From contig NC_051068.1 in the NCBI RefSeq assembly GCF_004664715.2, forward strand, positions 50,256,953 to 50,320,952: a stretch of DNA of 64,000 bases, written 5' to 3'. Under the pieces are notes generated by a model. The model did no database searches. It saw nothing but the letters and a program-made list of their open reading frames with translations, and was not told the DNA's origin. Positions 11,016 through 24,175 of the stretch are shown here, piece by piece. The stretch's first letter is position 1. Each line of letters opens with the position of its first letter. Source of the stretch: Peromyscus leucopus. Lineage: Eukaryota > Chordata > Mammalia > Rodentia > Cricetidae. The position numbers and the translations under genes were made by a program.

Positions 11016-12242
11016 TCTTACATCTTTTGTTAAATAAAAAAAAACAACTTGTAACAATAGCATTTATAATTATTAAACAAAACCTCCTGTATCAATTTAA
11101 CTCGAATGTACAAGGTAAAAAGCAAGATACTTATTTGTATTTTAAGACCTTGAAGAACAGAATAATGAAAAGGCCCATTTTATGTCCTTTTTTCTTAAAG
11201 TGAATGCTGATTTATATTTCTTAAAATGATGCTCTCTAATTATATACATTTTTCCTGAAAATAGTATATCACTTTACTTTATGTACAAAAAAAAAAAAAA
11301 AAACTATGTATGTGTAATGCTTTCTTGGCACATTTATCCATTAACAAGCTTTCAAGTAGATTTAGTTACTTGACAGTTATGATTAGTATTGCAAGAAAAA
11401 TATTTAAAATATTACTTTTTGACTTATAGGTATTTTGCTTGTATGTATGTCTGGATTTTAAGATTAATTTTTAAATTTCTGTGAGGGAATAACATTTAAT
11501 TTTGATGGATATTCCATTGAATATCCATAGAATTTTGCATTTTTAACATATGAATTCTGAGACTCCATGAATATGTGATGCCTCCTCCAACCATCTAATG
11601 TCTTCTTGTATTTCTTTCCATGTTTTATAAATTTTAGTGCAAGTCTTTTCTATTCTTAGTTAGGCTGAGTCCAAGAAAAGAGATTCTGTTGCCAACATGT
11701 CTCAGGATGGTTATTGTCCATTACAGAAAAACAAATAATATTTGTTTGTTGTTTTGTTTCGAGATACATTGCTAAACATATTTATCAGATCTGTAAGCAT
11801 TTTGATGGAGTCTTTTGTGTTTTAAACACATGAACATACAAACTAGGGGCAATTCTTGTTAGTATTCAGGCAGATACCTAGTCAGCCCAGGATCCTATGG
11901 AGGTTTATCACTGTAAAATCTATGCACATGGGCTGCGTGGCTGTGCAGCCTCTATACGCATGCACTGAGCCCACTTTAAAAACAAGCTCTGTCCGTTCCA
12001 CAGTCCTCCACCATTTCCCTTTTAGAGGCAGGTTTTTGCGATTCTCCTCTCTCCCCTACACTTTCAATGAACCTGTAATGTGTGTTTGTTGTATGGTGTG
12101 ATTTCTTTTCGCCGTCACTAAACTACAGCAGTTGGTGCTGAGTTTCCAGTCATACCGATTTTAGAATTTCCTTATTATTTTTTTAAAAAATGTGGAATTT
12201 CAGGGGAAAAAATTAGTTATAATAAATATACTAGTTAGGGTC
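11016..12242. other. AT-rich DNA, no gene recognised
   Basis: An A17 tract lies near 11287-11303. The 81-codon frame at 11856-12101 shows no recognisable motif. Nothing else is supported. Confidence 0.5.
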
Positions 12243-12772
12243 TGTGAAAAGCCCCCCAAAAGACCAAACAGTCACGTATGCAATTTATCAAGAACATTTA
12301 TTGTTTCCAACAGTTGGGGTAGCAAATAGCGACGCTGAAGGGATGTCCCAAGCTCTTTTTAAGCAAAGTTAGGGGAATTCCAGAGAGTAGGGATTAATCT
12401 GGTGCTTAACTGGTGGAGGACAAATTAGTCGGAGAGTTGATTGGTGGGAGGCTGTAGTAGTTAGGGGCCCATTGGCGGTGGTGGGTGTCTAGTGTCTAGG
12501 GGCTTGTTGACTAGAGGGTAGGGAAAGCTATCTTTAGCTAGCATAAGTCTGGGGGACATCTGCTGAGCCAGCAGAAGCGGATTGGGGTGCCTGCTGAGCC
12601 AGCAGGAGGCTGGGAGGCACCTGATAACTGGATGCCCCTAAGTTGTGGTTTTCCTGATAATTGCTTATTCAGCTCCAGCTCATTCTAGTGAACTGAAACT
12701 AAGGCCTGGTCCATGCCAGGACTGCTAGGGGAGCCTGTTAGGCCCTGGCTTGGCCATCCAGTCCTTTCAACA
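12243..12772 (-). mobile_element. solo LTR, family unassigned (530 bp)
   Basis: A GC-richer block starts TGTGAAAAGCCCC and ends CCTTTCAACA, giving TG...CA termini on the minus strand. AATAAATGTTCTTGATAAAT (minus strand, near 12284-12303) supplies a poly(A) signal shortly before the minus-strand end, as expected for R/U5. A short phrase, ctgctgagccagcag, is repeated at about 12559 and 12590. I found no 6-bp target duplication, and no internal sequence accompanies it. Confidence 0.55.
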
Positions 12773-14390
12773 TTCTCAGAGTAAAATTCATGCATATTCC
12801 AAGTTCTTTAATATAATACTGGACATACTCTTAACATAGAGTTAATTATTACTGTATGCAATGAAGACTTTATGTTATTAGATAGATATTTACTGTACAT
12901 GACAGAAACGTTGGTCAAAATTATTTAAATTTTGTCATATTTACCTCTTCAAATATGTAACATTTTAATCTATTACACATAACTACATCTAAAATAATAT
13001 AACAAGATAATGAAAGCAATGATAATGATTAATAAGTAATTTATTAACATCATCCTAGGCAACGATTAAAGTGATAAAACAATAATCACCATCTAAATCT
13101 AGTGACCTAGGATGAGAGGAAAACTTATTGCTTCTTGTGAGCCATTTCCATTGCCTGGGTATATTTTGTATTTATTTTCTCATTCCTGTTAATACTCTCA
13201 GCTACACATCTCAAAACATTTCATGGAGTGTCTTGCCTCTCAAAAGCTTTCTCTACACTTCTGAGCAACCAAGCACATATATTTTGAAAACTTAAACTCT
13301 ATTTTTCTGCTTGATTAGTTTCTCCAGGAAAACCAACATGCAAGCAGCCATCCCACAGTGCCTGTGGATTTTGTTATGTCATCCAGTGACAGCCTCTCCA
13401 CAGGGACTACAGTATCCCTGCCCATCCCATGCCTCTGTCATTTACTTCTACTGATTTTACTGGCAAGCACAGTGCCCTGAAAAGAGAATTACCAGCCATA
13501 AGCAACATGTACTTCTCCTCAAGACTGCCAGGGCTGTGTTTTAAACTCTTCTTGCTTTTCATAATAGATTTTATAACAATTTTGCTGACTACCAGATGAC
13601 TTTATGCTACTTATGATACAATGATGATAATAAGAACATAGAATTGATTATCTAGTTGACAAAAATTGTTTCTCCGAATGAAGCATATTTTACTCGAAAA
13701 CTACATGGAAAACTACATGTTTAGGAAAGGTTTTATTTTGTTTCTATATCAAAGCAACATAAGTGTGGCAAGCTCATGAGATGGAAGGGCTAGTTTTTAA
13801 ATTAAATGACTCCTGGACACTTAATACAACATTTTTTAATAATTTCTAATTAAATTATCCTTCTACTCTAGGCTTACTTCCAACACTACACTAATTGTCA
13901 TCACTCATCTTGGTTGTTATAACACTCAGGAAAAACATCTTGGCTTAATTATTAATTAGAAGGCAAAAATAGCACTCATGAAGTACATATCATAGTTCAC
14001 AATAATTGTTTGTTCTCAATTTTTTTTTAATTTGCAAGACTTTCTATGAGGCTCAATTCATGACTGACCTGTAAGCTCATCTCCAATAAATCAGCATCGT
14101 ATGTATGTTTTGTTTCATAACACATTTTAAAATTGATACTAATCCAGTCACCTGGCTCTACCATTCATTTTGAAATCAAAACACAAAGTCTGCGACAGAC
14201 AATTATTTCAATAAAATAATGTTTGGTCTTGGTAAGTTGTTATGTGTTCTATATCCTATTTAGCATTCATATTTGTATAGCAAAGTTTTTGCAATTGAAA
14301 CTTTATATAATATGTGGGTGTGAACAGTGTCTCAATGACTGTTTTCCTCAAAGCAAATCACTGTCACAGGAGTTAAAACAGTAAGGTGAT

Positions 14391-14427
<37 letters not shown>

Positions 14428-15509
14428 ATAGTTGAAGAATGGACACTTTTTCAAGATAATATAAGATAGAGGCTGGGACACCTGAGGTGGTGCAGAGGTA
14501 TGGTGGGGAATATATCTGTGCCACTGAGTAGGTAATTTGGTAATTCTTTAGGCAGACAGCTCCATTATGCTATTCAAACTGTTTCATATGATAATGATAG
14601 AATTCCAAAGCAAGAACATAACAATTAGCTTTGTTTCATTTGTACCAGGTAATGATACCAATGGATGGAGCTAATCCTAACAGCAAATTCCTATGTTAAT
14701 AAGTGAGGATTTCCTAATATTAATACATAACTACCCAAATATTTTCAATTAATAATACATATACAAATAAAAGAGAATTTGGTCAGTTAGAGACAGGAAA
14801 AGTAATTGCTCATAGAAACTATTATGGAAAATTGGAATTCATGTCTAAACCACACAACAACCTGATTTCTTAAATGGGACATTTATTCTCCATTCTTCAG
14901 TTCTTATCACTTAGCTTGTTTCATTGATATATGCTGCCCTTGTAAGGCATCTGGGTTTCCTGTCCCTGTATCCATTGACTCTTATATCTCATTATATTTG
15001 ATTCTGGAACTATATTTGGATAATTCTGACAAAGTCTGAATCATAGACTATTAAAACTGCCTTCTTAAAACTGACATCTTATGTGTTCATGTACTTTATA
15101 GGCTCTTAATACTTATCTCTATCAAAACATTTGTAATACTAATATGAGGTAATTATAGCCTTAGAAGAACCCAATCACTTTGAATCTTTGCCAGGGAATT
15201 ACTTTTACATGTCCTAAAATAACTTTTTTCTGGCATTCACCATTTACAGTGATTTAGTTCTTTAAACACGGCACATTCATCTACACATACCAATGGAATA
15301 AAATTAAAATGTAAAGCTTAGTTGGAAACATATGTTTTACATTGTGTAGTTTCAAGAATTTTATAATGTTACTTATTCAGTCCTCTACTGACATATAGTT
15401 AACTATACAACATAATACCATTTCATTAAAAGGCTTCATTGTGTATGCTCGTTTTCAGTATATGAAACAGTCACAAATGCCACATCAAACAGTAAAACTA
15501 GGCTTTGAG
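12773..15509. other. AT-rich DNA, no gene recognised
   Basis: A T33 tract at 14392-14424 is the only striking feature. No open frame reaches a reportable length, and I recognise no repeat family. Confidence 0.5.
14392..14424. repeat. poly(T) tract
   Basis: An uninterrupted run of about 33 T. It could be the antisense tail of a retroposon, but I recognise no body next to it. Confidence 0.9.
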
Positions 15510-15830
15510 AAAATGGCTCAATAGATAAGAATGATAGGCCTACAAGGATGAGAACCTGAAAACTTGAATTCAAATACAAATTTTTTGTCTAAGAAGCCAG
15601 GCATGGCTGCATGTGTTTATAACTACAACACTGGGTGGCAGAGACAGGCAAATCCCAAAAACTCACTGAGTAGCAAGCTTATCTGGTAGAGGCAAGCTGA
15701 GAGACCCTATCCAAAGGCATTATGATAGAGAATGGCAAAGAGACCTCTGGCCTGTCTTTCCCCTTGCTTCCACATGCATGCAGAGACACACACTAGTGTG
15801 TACATACCACACACTCATAAACCATACGCA
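15510..15830 (+). mobile_element. B4-type SINE
   Basis: A tRNA-like head (gagaaaatggctcaatagat, then ctgaaaacttgaattcaaat) is followed by a B1-like body (agccaggcatggctgcatgt, gggtggcagagacaggc, gagagaccctatcc). The tail carries ctctggcctg...cttccacatgcatgcag and CA-rich sequence. This order of tRNA-like and B1-like modules is typical of B4. The flanking 15831-16235 holds nothing I recognise. Confidence 0.75.
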
Positions 15831-16235
15831 AAGCGAGAAAGAGGACAATTACATATTGATATTAAGGTAATCGTTGTTGAATTAATTTGTGAATGAATCA
15901 ACTCAAGTTACAACATAATAATTTCTTACACATCTTGACAAGAATTTCCAGCATTGGCTGTTACACAAAGCTGCTTTCATCACTCTATTAATGCTGCCAT
16001 GGGTAGTACGAACTCCATTTCACCACACTGCCATCTTTGTCAGCCTTTGCACCATTGTTTACTTCTTAGTTTATCAATCAGTTATAACCATGACTTATAC
16101 CACAAATTTCAAGTGGATAAAGTCCATGGGCAGCTGCTTTTCTCCTGATGCTAAATGAAAGGACTGCCAGCACTAGAGTTGGTCTTCCCATTTCAAATCA
16201 TCTAATCAAGACAGTTCTTCACAGAAGGACCGGAG

Positions 16236-16775
16236 TGTGGTATTGTGTTCCCCGAAATATTGTGCATGCTAATAAACTTATCTGGGGTCAGAGACATAAC
16301 AGCCACAATATTAAACATAGAGGATAGGCAGTGGTAGCACACGCCTTTAATCCTAGCATTCCAGAGGCAGAAATCCATGTGTTCAAGGATATAACCAAGC
16401 ATGGTGACTCACACCTTTAATCCCAAAAAGCAATCCTTTAATTCTAGGGAGTGATGGTAGAAAGCAGAAAGGTATATAAGGCATGAGGACCAGAAACCAG
16501 GAGCATTTGGCTGGTTAATCATTTGACTGGTTAAGCATTTGGCTGGTTAAGCTTTCAGGCTTTGGAGCAGCAGTTCAGCTGAGATTCATTCTGGATGAGG
16601 ACTCGGAGGCATCCAGTCTGAGGAAACAAGACCAGCTGAGGAATTGGCAAGGTGAGATAGCTGTGGCTTGTTCTGCATCTGATCTACCAGCATTCACCCC
16701 AATACTTGGCTCCAGGTTTGATTTTATTAATAAGACTCTCTAAGATTCCTGCTACATCCTAAGATTCCTGCTAAA
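16236..16775 (+). mobile_element. solo LTR with B1-like segment
   Basis: It starts TGTGGTATTGTGTTCCCCG, then ctaataaacttatctgggg. It holds two B1-like stretches (gtagcacacgcctttaatcc; ggtgactcacacctttaatc), a triplicated ggctggttaa motif, and ends ttattaataagactctc plus a tandemly doubled taagattcctgct. Flanks ccggag (16230-16235) and cccgag (16776-16781) look like a 6-bp target duplication with one change. Same broad family as 30795-31245 and 42490-43044. Confidence 0.65.
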
Positions 16776-16840
16776 CCCGAGATTAACAATCCCAGTTTAT
16801 AAACAGGAAGGTCCTTTTCAGGATGTCCAGATAAAATGTG

Positions 16841-16871
16841 TGCGAGCGTGCGTGCGTGCGTGCGTGCGTGC

Positions 16872-16933
<62 letters not shown>
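16841..16933. repeat. (TGCG)n(GA)n microsatellite
   Basis: TGCG tetramers to about 16875 are followed by a GA run of nearly 60 bp. Confidence 0.95.
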
Positions 16934-16937
<4 letters not shown>

Positions 16938-17395
16938 TAATCTTGGGGGTCAACTTGGCTAAATCTAGAATCAACTGAAATACAAACATTTGGGAACTGC
17001 AGTGACAGACTCTGTGAGATAATTTAAATGGACAGATCCACACCAAATGTGGATGGCAACACAGTAAAATAAATAAATAAATGGAAGAAGGATACAGTGC
17101 TTTGGCCTGTTCGCCTCCATTTCTGCTGCAAACTCACCTATCTTTTTTGGTGCATTATTTCTCCACCGTAATTCCAAACAGCTTCCTCAGACTTCCAGCT
17201 CTGACAATATCAGCAGCTCTGGAGGATTCCTGTGTAGCCCTGAGCATCCCACGGTTGGAGCTTGGCATGTTTTGTTATTCTTGTGCCCTGGTTCTTCCCT
17301 CTTGCAATAAGAAAACATGTTACTTGGTTTTGAATTTTACAGAAACCCATAATTCTGAGACATCAAATATTTTAGAGAGAGTGTGACTTATAAGG
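16934..17395. mobile_element. MER-type rodent repeat, family uncertain
   Basis: The start gatggctaatcttgggggtc, aacttggctaaatctagaat, then cctgttcgcctccatttctg and gctctggaggattcctgtgt follow a pattern I know from medium-reiteration rodent repeats. I cannot name the family. A weaker relative with tgtgtcagcttggcaaggag lies at about 17520-17740. Confidence 0.4.
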
Positions 17396-18952
17396 AGACT
17401 TAAAAATATTTGAATTTTTAGACTATTGGACTTTTAAAAGATAAAATCTTTTGTATTTTGATATTAATATATTATCTTAATAAATGTAAATAAGACAGGA
17501 AATATTATTTTTAATAATTTTGTACTGGTGTGTCAGCTTGGCAAGGAGTAATTGTCTTGATAGCTTTTTTTTTTTCTTTTTAACAATTTGAAATACACTG
17601 GAATCAAAAGGGATGAAAAACATCAACTGAGAAAATGCTTCTATGATATGGCTTGTAGGCAAGTTAGGGGCACATTTTCTTGATGGAGGAGAACCCATCC
17701 CAGGTTTTTCTGGGTGATATTAGAAAGTGGGATGAACAAGATATGAATAGATAAAATCAGTAAGCAGTAGGAGAGCACACAGTTAAACACACAAGTGCAC
17801 AGTGTGCTCATATATATGTAGATACATTAATACACAAAAAGACATTTATGCAAACATTGAATATACATAAATAGGAATAAAAGTCCAAGTTTTCTAAGTG
17901 GAGAGAAATAGGCTTAAGATAGATACACTATATGAAGATTTTTGCTGAGTTAAATAAATAGGATATAAAGCTATTGGATATTTTCTGGAGCAATAATCAC
18001 ATTGAGTGTTTGCCAGTTCTAGAACAGTTATTTTCCTCTCTCAGGAACTCATTAAGTATCTGTTGAATCAATAATAAGTAAATGAAGGATGGATTTGTAA
18101 TTTGAAATGGTAAGCAGAAGAGATCTATTATATATCCTTGGGCAATAGAGGAGTGGGCTGAGATATGGTTACGGTAGTTTATTTTGCAATGGATATGTCC
18201 ACTGACACTTGTGAAATAATTCCAGAGCATTGTTGATGGAAATATTTCTTGGACATGTTGCTTAAGTGAGCTATGCTTTGAACATCTCATCAGCAATGCT
18301 TTCAAATGCAAAAACATCCAACATTAAAACCCTATCAATTGAATCAGTCTGACATTTGTGCTTTATGAACCCCTGCTGATTTATCACAGCATCTGCATTG
18401 TATATAAGCAGTAAACCATGGAAAAAAGGCTTTGACTCCACTGAGTTTGGGAGAACAACTCTAGGAAACAAATCTGTTCTAATCTGTGTTAAAGTTGACA
18501 TCAGCCTGTCTGTGCCTCAGCAGAGATAGTAAGACTTAAGAGAAAAAAAGGAAACACATAAGAAAAGACAAAATAATTAATTATTTGAAAACACCAAATT
18601 ATTTCATCTTCTTGTCGTAAATGTGCTTTTCAGTATAGAGTCTGATTTATCCTCAGGGCAGAGACTCAATTTCAAGGACTTGGCGTGGTGGGGACTAAAA
18701 AGAAAAATATATTTTTATTATATATTGCATAATATAATAATATATAATACATTATTAATATATAATAAAATCTTTCTTTTTAGTTTCATCATTCCTTTAT
18801 GGTACCAAAACTTTTGAATTTATTATGGTCTAGTTTTTCTTATTTTCATAGTTATCAATAGAAATTACTGACACTACTATATGAGCAATAATTATTTTGT
18901 TAACACAAATCACTATATTTTCTTAAATTTTCTTAACATTCTATGAGGCTCT
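17396..18952. other. AT-rich DNA, no gene recognised
   Basis: Apart from the possible repeat fragment at 17520-17740, I see nothing. The 106-codon minus frame at 17997-18317 has no familiar motif and sits in low-complexity AT-rich DNA. Confidence 0.5.
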
Positions 18953-20157
18953 GTTTTTTTTCTTTTTTCTTTTTTTTATTTATTTTACAATACTATTCAG
19001 TTCTACATAATAGCCACAGATTCCCTTGTTCTCTCCCTTCCTGCCCCGCTCCCCTTCCCCCTAGCTCACCCCCATTTCCACCTCCTCCAGATCAAGGTCT
19101 CCCCCGAGGACTGGGATCGACCTGATAGACTCAGTCCAGGCAGGTCCAGTCCCCTCCTCCCAGATTGAACCAAGCGTCCCTGCATAAGTCCCAGGTTTCA
19201 AACAGCCAACTCATGCAACGATCCCAGGACCTGGTACCACTGCCTAGATGCCTCCCAAACAGATCAAGCCAATCGACTGTCTCACCTATTCAGAGGACCT
19301 GATCCAGTTGGGGGCCCCTCAGCCTTTGGTTCATAGTTCATGTGTTTCCATTCATTTGGTTATTTGTCCCTGTGCTTTATCCAACCTTGGTTTCAACAAT
19401 TCTCGCTCATATAAACCCTCCTCTTTCTCACTAATTAGACTCCCAGAGCTCCACCAGGGGCCTAGCCGTGGATCTCTGCATCCAGATTCCTCAGTCCTTG
19501 GATGGGGTTTCTGGCACAACTATCAGAGTGTTTGGCCATCCCATCACCAGAGTAGGTCAGTCCCGGCTGTCTCTCAACCATTGCCAGCAGTCTTTTGTGG
19601 GGGTATCTTTGTGGATTTCTGTAGGCCTCTTTAGCTCTTTGTTTGTTCTTTTTTCTCATGTGGTCTTCATTTACCATGGTCTCCTATTCCTTGTTCTCCC
19701 TCTCTTTTCTTGGTCCAGGTGGGATCTCCCGCTCTCTTTCCCTCGACCCTTGCCTTTCATTGCTCCCACTCATGTCCAGGCTGTTCATGTAGATCTGATC
19801 CATTTCCCCGTGTCTTTCTTGGGGTCCCGTTTTCCAGGTAGCCTCACTGGTGATGTGAGTAGCAGTCCAGTCATCCTTGTTCCACATCTAGCATCTTCCT
19901 ATGAGTGAGTACATACCATATTTGTCTTTCTGAGTCTGGGTTACCTCACTCAGGATGATTTTTTCTAGATCCATCCATTTGCCTGCAAACCTCATGATGT
20001 CATTGTTTTTCTCTGCTGAGTAGTATTCCGTTGTGTATATGTGCCACAATTTATTTATCCATTCTTCAGTTGAAGGGCATCTAGGTTGTTTCCAGGTTTT
20101 GGCTATTACAAACAATGCTAATATGAACATAGCTGAGCAAGTGCTCTTGTGGTATTT
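18953..20157 (-). mobile_element. L1 3' end: ORF2 C-terminus plus 3'UTR
   Basis: Reading the minus strand, ORF2 enters at about 20157, ends at a stop near 19888, and is followed by about 900 bp of 3'UTR and an A-rich tail (T-rich at 18953-18978). The UTR is the same as at 170-567 and 33281-34130. The copy is 5'-truncated, keeping only the end of ORF2. Confidence 0.9.
19888..20157 (-). pseudogene. L1 ORF2p C-terminal fragment
   Basis: The frame from 20130 down to 19888 gives 80 residues typical of the L1 ORF2p carboxyl end: AKTWKQPRCPSTEEWINKLW, then a HIYTTEYYSAEKN region and a final SLIGRC before the stop. The intact protein (roughly 1,280 residues) carries endonuclease and reverse transcriptase; neither domain is present here. 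It is a truncated insertion, not a gene. The frame continues a little upstream of the first Met, to the truncation point near 20157. Confidence 0.9.
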
Positions 20158-22384
20158 TTTTTTAATACATGTTTCTGTTGCATTCAGTAGGCCTACTGCT
20201 TCATTGATTACCTACTCTTTATCTAATAAAAATAACCAGAGGCACTGGGCACATACATATCACACAATCATTTCAGAAGTAGAGCACACAACCCGTCATT
20301 TGTTTTACTCTCCCACACACCTCATGTTATTAACACTACTCATCCCACGGCTTCACTTACACCTGAAACTTCTTTCATCCTTTATCCCCTGCCCCAAATA
20401 AAACTCCTCACTCTGACACTCTACATTTACAAATCCATTATTGATCAAATTGAAAAGGAAACGATGTTAAAACTTAGGAGGATGGAATTGCACCTTACGG
20501 ACAATAAGAGAAAAACCCTGCTAAGTGATTTGATTACTGTACTGCTGACATACTCCAAAAATATGTAAAGAAGGTCCTGATAATTTCCTCATTACTGTGA
20601 TGGACAAGAACTTCGAAGCAAGAGAGAATTTCAGTAGGATACTGAAAAAGTAGTCCCAGCACTTAAGAAATAAAGGTAAGAGAATCAGGAGTTCAAGATC
20701 TTCCTCAGCTACAATAAACCTTGTCTAATATCAAACAAAAAGCAAAGAAGGATCAGTAGGAACAGGAGGAGAAACAGCAGCAGCAGCCAGCCGAAGTAGA
20801 AAATAATAAGGAAGGGTAAAGGAATAATTTTGAAAATTATTTTTTCCTGAAAATTTATTTTAAGACACAGTGTACAATTTTGAAAGTTACATTTTCTTGA
20901 AATTTAGTTTTAACCTGCAAAGTTTTCTGAGCATTGGCATACAAATCTGTTATTATTCTAACTTTGTAACATTTTAGACAATTAATAGTCAGTAATTAAC
21001 ATTTAATTACTCTATGCAATGACCACTTTCTTTACTCTCTTTGTTCAATAACGCTAAAAAAAAAATTAAGAGTATAATGTAATATCAAATTCAGGAATAT
21101 CAAACAATATAATACCCAATATTTTAATAAATAATATACTATCACAAATATCTCCCTTTATTTGAAAGTCTTATACTGTTGCATGCCTATTTTCAATTCT
21201 TATAGTTTGATAACATTTGAAACTGTACTGTATTTTTAAATGCCCAAAGCAAAATCATAGTTCACAATAGCACCATCATCTCCTTCATATAGCTGAAGTA
21301 TTTCTCAAGTTGTTAGTAAATTATTGGAGAGTTGTGTGTGTGAGATAAGAGAAAATCATTCTAGAAGCATGCAGCTATTCTAAGCAAAAAAAAAACAAAA
21401 AAAAAAAAACAAAAAAAAAAACAAAAACTAGCTTCTGTTTCACTATTTAACATCGTTACCAAGATGTGCATTTCTACTAAGATGATTCCTGGATCCTAGA
21501 TACATCAAGAAACTCAATTTGGACCATGTTCATCAAAGCTCAAAGAGACTTGTTGGCTGGTCTTTATATGCAGAAAAAAAATCAATATTTGAGATATAAG
21601 TGAACTCACTTGTCTAAGAACAATTATGCCTTTACACATTTGAATCACATAGTAACTATTCTTTCTGATTCTGTGCTTACCAAAGACATTGCTGACTGTA
21701 ATTTAACTTTCCGGCACAGCATATGTACAGATTGCTTCTTAGTCATATTTGAGCCTGTAGCATAGCTTTCTGAAAAAGATAAAATGTGCTGATCCACCTT
21801 TGAGTTCAGGCATTAAACATCTGTCTCTGGGGACTTGGTTAATGGGAGCCTGTTCCCCTGAGACAAATCTATCCTTAGTGTGTTGATACATACAGTCCTT
21901 GTGCTTGCCAAGGCTAAAGAGCTGACTGCAGGCAGCTGCAACACTGAAAAGTAATGAGGACAGATGAGGCAGCCTGGAGAAAGCCGAGGCCCAGCTTGCA
22001 ACACTCTTGCCCACAGCAACTTTTTTATTTCAACTTCAATAGTAAGCATTTACTATGTATTCAGAATCACACTAATTGTTCCTGAGAATTCATTAGAAAG
22101 CACAGTCCTTTTCCAAGGAACTTAAAAATTGCATGTATGAAATAATTTTATTATTGTCCTATGAAAGGCGGTGATTGGGACCTCTAAAGATGAAAGCCAG
22201 CGTAGTGCTGAGATTAGGATAAATCAGGAGAGGGAAAGCATGTAATGCCTGCATTTATATTAACAATAGGAATAAACTGCTCGTTTTTGATTTCCGGTGG
22301 CTAGAGTCATCATCTTAAGTCAGATTTTTGGTAATCCTTCTCTCAAAAAGGCTTTAGTACTTAGAATGAAACGTATTAGTTTGT
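20158..22384. other. AT-rich DNA with minor repeats
   Basis: A degenerate B1-like stretch lies at about 20640-20760 (agtcccagcacttaagaaat, atcaggagttcaagatcttc). An A-rich (AAAAAC)n-like tract lies at 21389-21427. No gene is supported. Confidence 0.45.
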
Positions 22385-22490
22385 TTGTTTGTTTTCCTTT
22401 TTATTGAAACGAGTTTCATGTTCTGTTCATACAATTTCCCTTTCAGTTCCTACCCGATCCTCCCTACTTCCCTAGCCATCTAACTCCAAG
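22385..22490 (-). mobile_element. L1 3'UTR end, old family
   Basis: The plus strand reads ttcctttttattgaaacgag, catacaatttccctttcag, then tcctacccgatcctcccta and cttccctagccatctaactc. This is the familiar antisense start of an older rodent L1 3'UTR. It runs into a pyrimidine repeat, so its other end is obscured. Confidence 0.55.
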
Positions 22491-22656
<166 letters not shown>

Positions 22657-23524
22657 CAAAAAACAGAATGCATGTGTCTTTCTTAGCCTAACCTGTCAAG
22701 CCTATTTCTCTCATTTCTGCTGTTTTCTGACAATTGTCCAATTACAGAGGTCCTTTCCTGTCTGAAGCCAGGTTCCCTGCCAAAGACACTGACAGCTGGA
22801 GCCAACTTCAGAGGTTGTGATGGAGTTTCTTTGAAGTTGCAAGGAGAGAAAAGAAACAGAAGAAGCAAGACTGTGCAGAGGAAAATGGAAATGCAGTTAA
22901 AACAAAATCCCACTTGGTCCCAGAAGAAGCTCCAGCGCTTCAGTGGTCCTTTGGAGTTTTGTCAAAATGGGTGCGAGTGTCACAGGGTGCAAGCATATGA
23001 CTCGATGTCTCAAATTCCACTGTGTGTGAATTGTCTGAACAGACCATCCTGGTCTTGGCAAAGTGAGGGCCTCTTCACCTTTTTTGACTTCTTGATTCCC
23101 CGTTCCTGCTCCATGCTGCCACAGCTGTCTACACATTTTAATTTACCTTGTTTGACTTAAACAGTTTTTATCCTATTCCAGAGTCTCAATTACAGTAGTC
23201 AAAACCCTTGATGTTAACATCAGGTGCTTTCATAAAGCTTTGGTAAATATGTTACTTCAGTTTCCTTGTTCTTATGGTGAATATAGCTCTTCTCCACTTC
23301 TTTTATAATGTGATCTCCAACAGTAAAGCTTTACCACATCCTCCAGTTATTTCCCTGCCCCAGCACATTGAACAGAAGTTTAGTAAATATCTTTAACTGA
23401 ATCAGTGAGTCTCTCCTCTAGATCTCATTAGTTGCTGGTATTTGCTAATAAAATGATTATAATTTAATTCTGTTATTTAAAAAAGTAAATGGTAGGCTTT
23501 TGTATAAGACTGTGTCAGCCATTT

Positions 23525-23525
<1 letters not shown>
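22657..23525. other. less AT-rich, repeat-free stretch, no gene recognised
   Basis: 22700-23160 is more balanced in base composition than its surroundings and shows no repeat I recognise. Both strands hold frames of about 80-110 codons, without known motifs. It could be a conserved non-coding element or chance; the sequence alone does not decide. Confidence 0.35.
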
Positions 23526-23576
<51 letters not shown>

Positions 23577-23579
23577 ACA
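23526..23579. repeat. (CA)n microsatellite
   Basis: A nearly pure CA run of about 54 bp. Confidence 0.95.
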
Positions 23580-23851
23580 GAGTGATGATTCTCACAATGA
23601 TGGGTTTCAGTACCAGCGTTTTGGCTCTATACATCTGAGATAAAGACCTACCATTTGCCTTGCTGCTGCTGTCCCAGTCTTGGTAGTTTGACAAATAATT
23701 CAGAAGTAGCATTCTATAAACATACATGGAAGAAATTATTCATTATAAAATAAAAAGTCATGAAGAGTTATCATGCATTCACTTAGTGTTTGCAAAGTCA
23801 TATAAATTGAATTAGAAGTGTGTGACAGTGCGTAGCTTGGTATTTTTGTGG

Positions 23852-24175
23852 GGATCCTAGCAAGGGGGATCAGAACCTGTCCCTGTTGCTTAAGCTAGCT
23901 ATTAGGAACTATTCCCAATGCTGGGTTGCTTCACCCTGACTTCATGAGAGAGAGGAGCTTGCTCCTGCTGCAACTTGCTGTTCCATGCTTTGTTGATGCC
24001 CATGGGAGACCTGCTCCTTTCTGAACAGTGACTGAGGAGAAGTGGATGGAGAGGCAGGGTAGAAGGGGGGCATGGGAGAGAAAACAGGAGGGGAGGAGGG
24101 AGAAGAAATTGTGATCAGGATGTAAAATAAGTGAAAATTTAATTTTAATTTTAATTAATAAAAATCTTAATTAAT
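23852..24175 (+). mobile_element. L1 3' end, older family
   Basis: The stretch ggatcctagcaagggggatc, gatgcccatgggagacctg, and a G/A-rich purine block before gatcaggatgtaaaataag plus an A/T-rich tail follow the layout of an old rodent L1 3'UTR in sense. No ORF2 sequence remains. Confidence 0.55.

Noticed and set aside
15780..15830. separate microsatellite next to the B4 SINE
   Set aside because: The CA-rich bases are the SINE's own tail.
17997..18317. 106-codon minus frame as a possible small gene
   Set aside because: There is no motif, no supporting signals, and the composition is that of surrounding AT-rich DNA.
19468..19908. 146-codon plus-strand open frame (and similar ones at 33787-34110 and 19248-19634)
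   Set aside because: These are antisense to L1 3'UTR, and the same frames recur in both L1 copies, so they are properties of the repeat.
22831..23160. 109-codon plus frame with basic start and several cysteines
   Set aside because: The cysteines do not form a known finger pattern, and the opposite strand is open to a similar extent.
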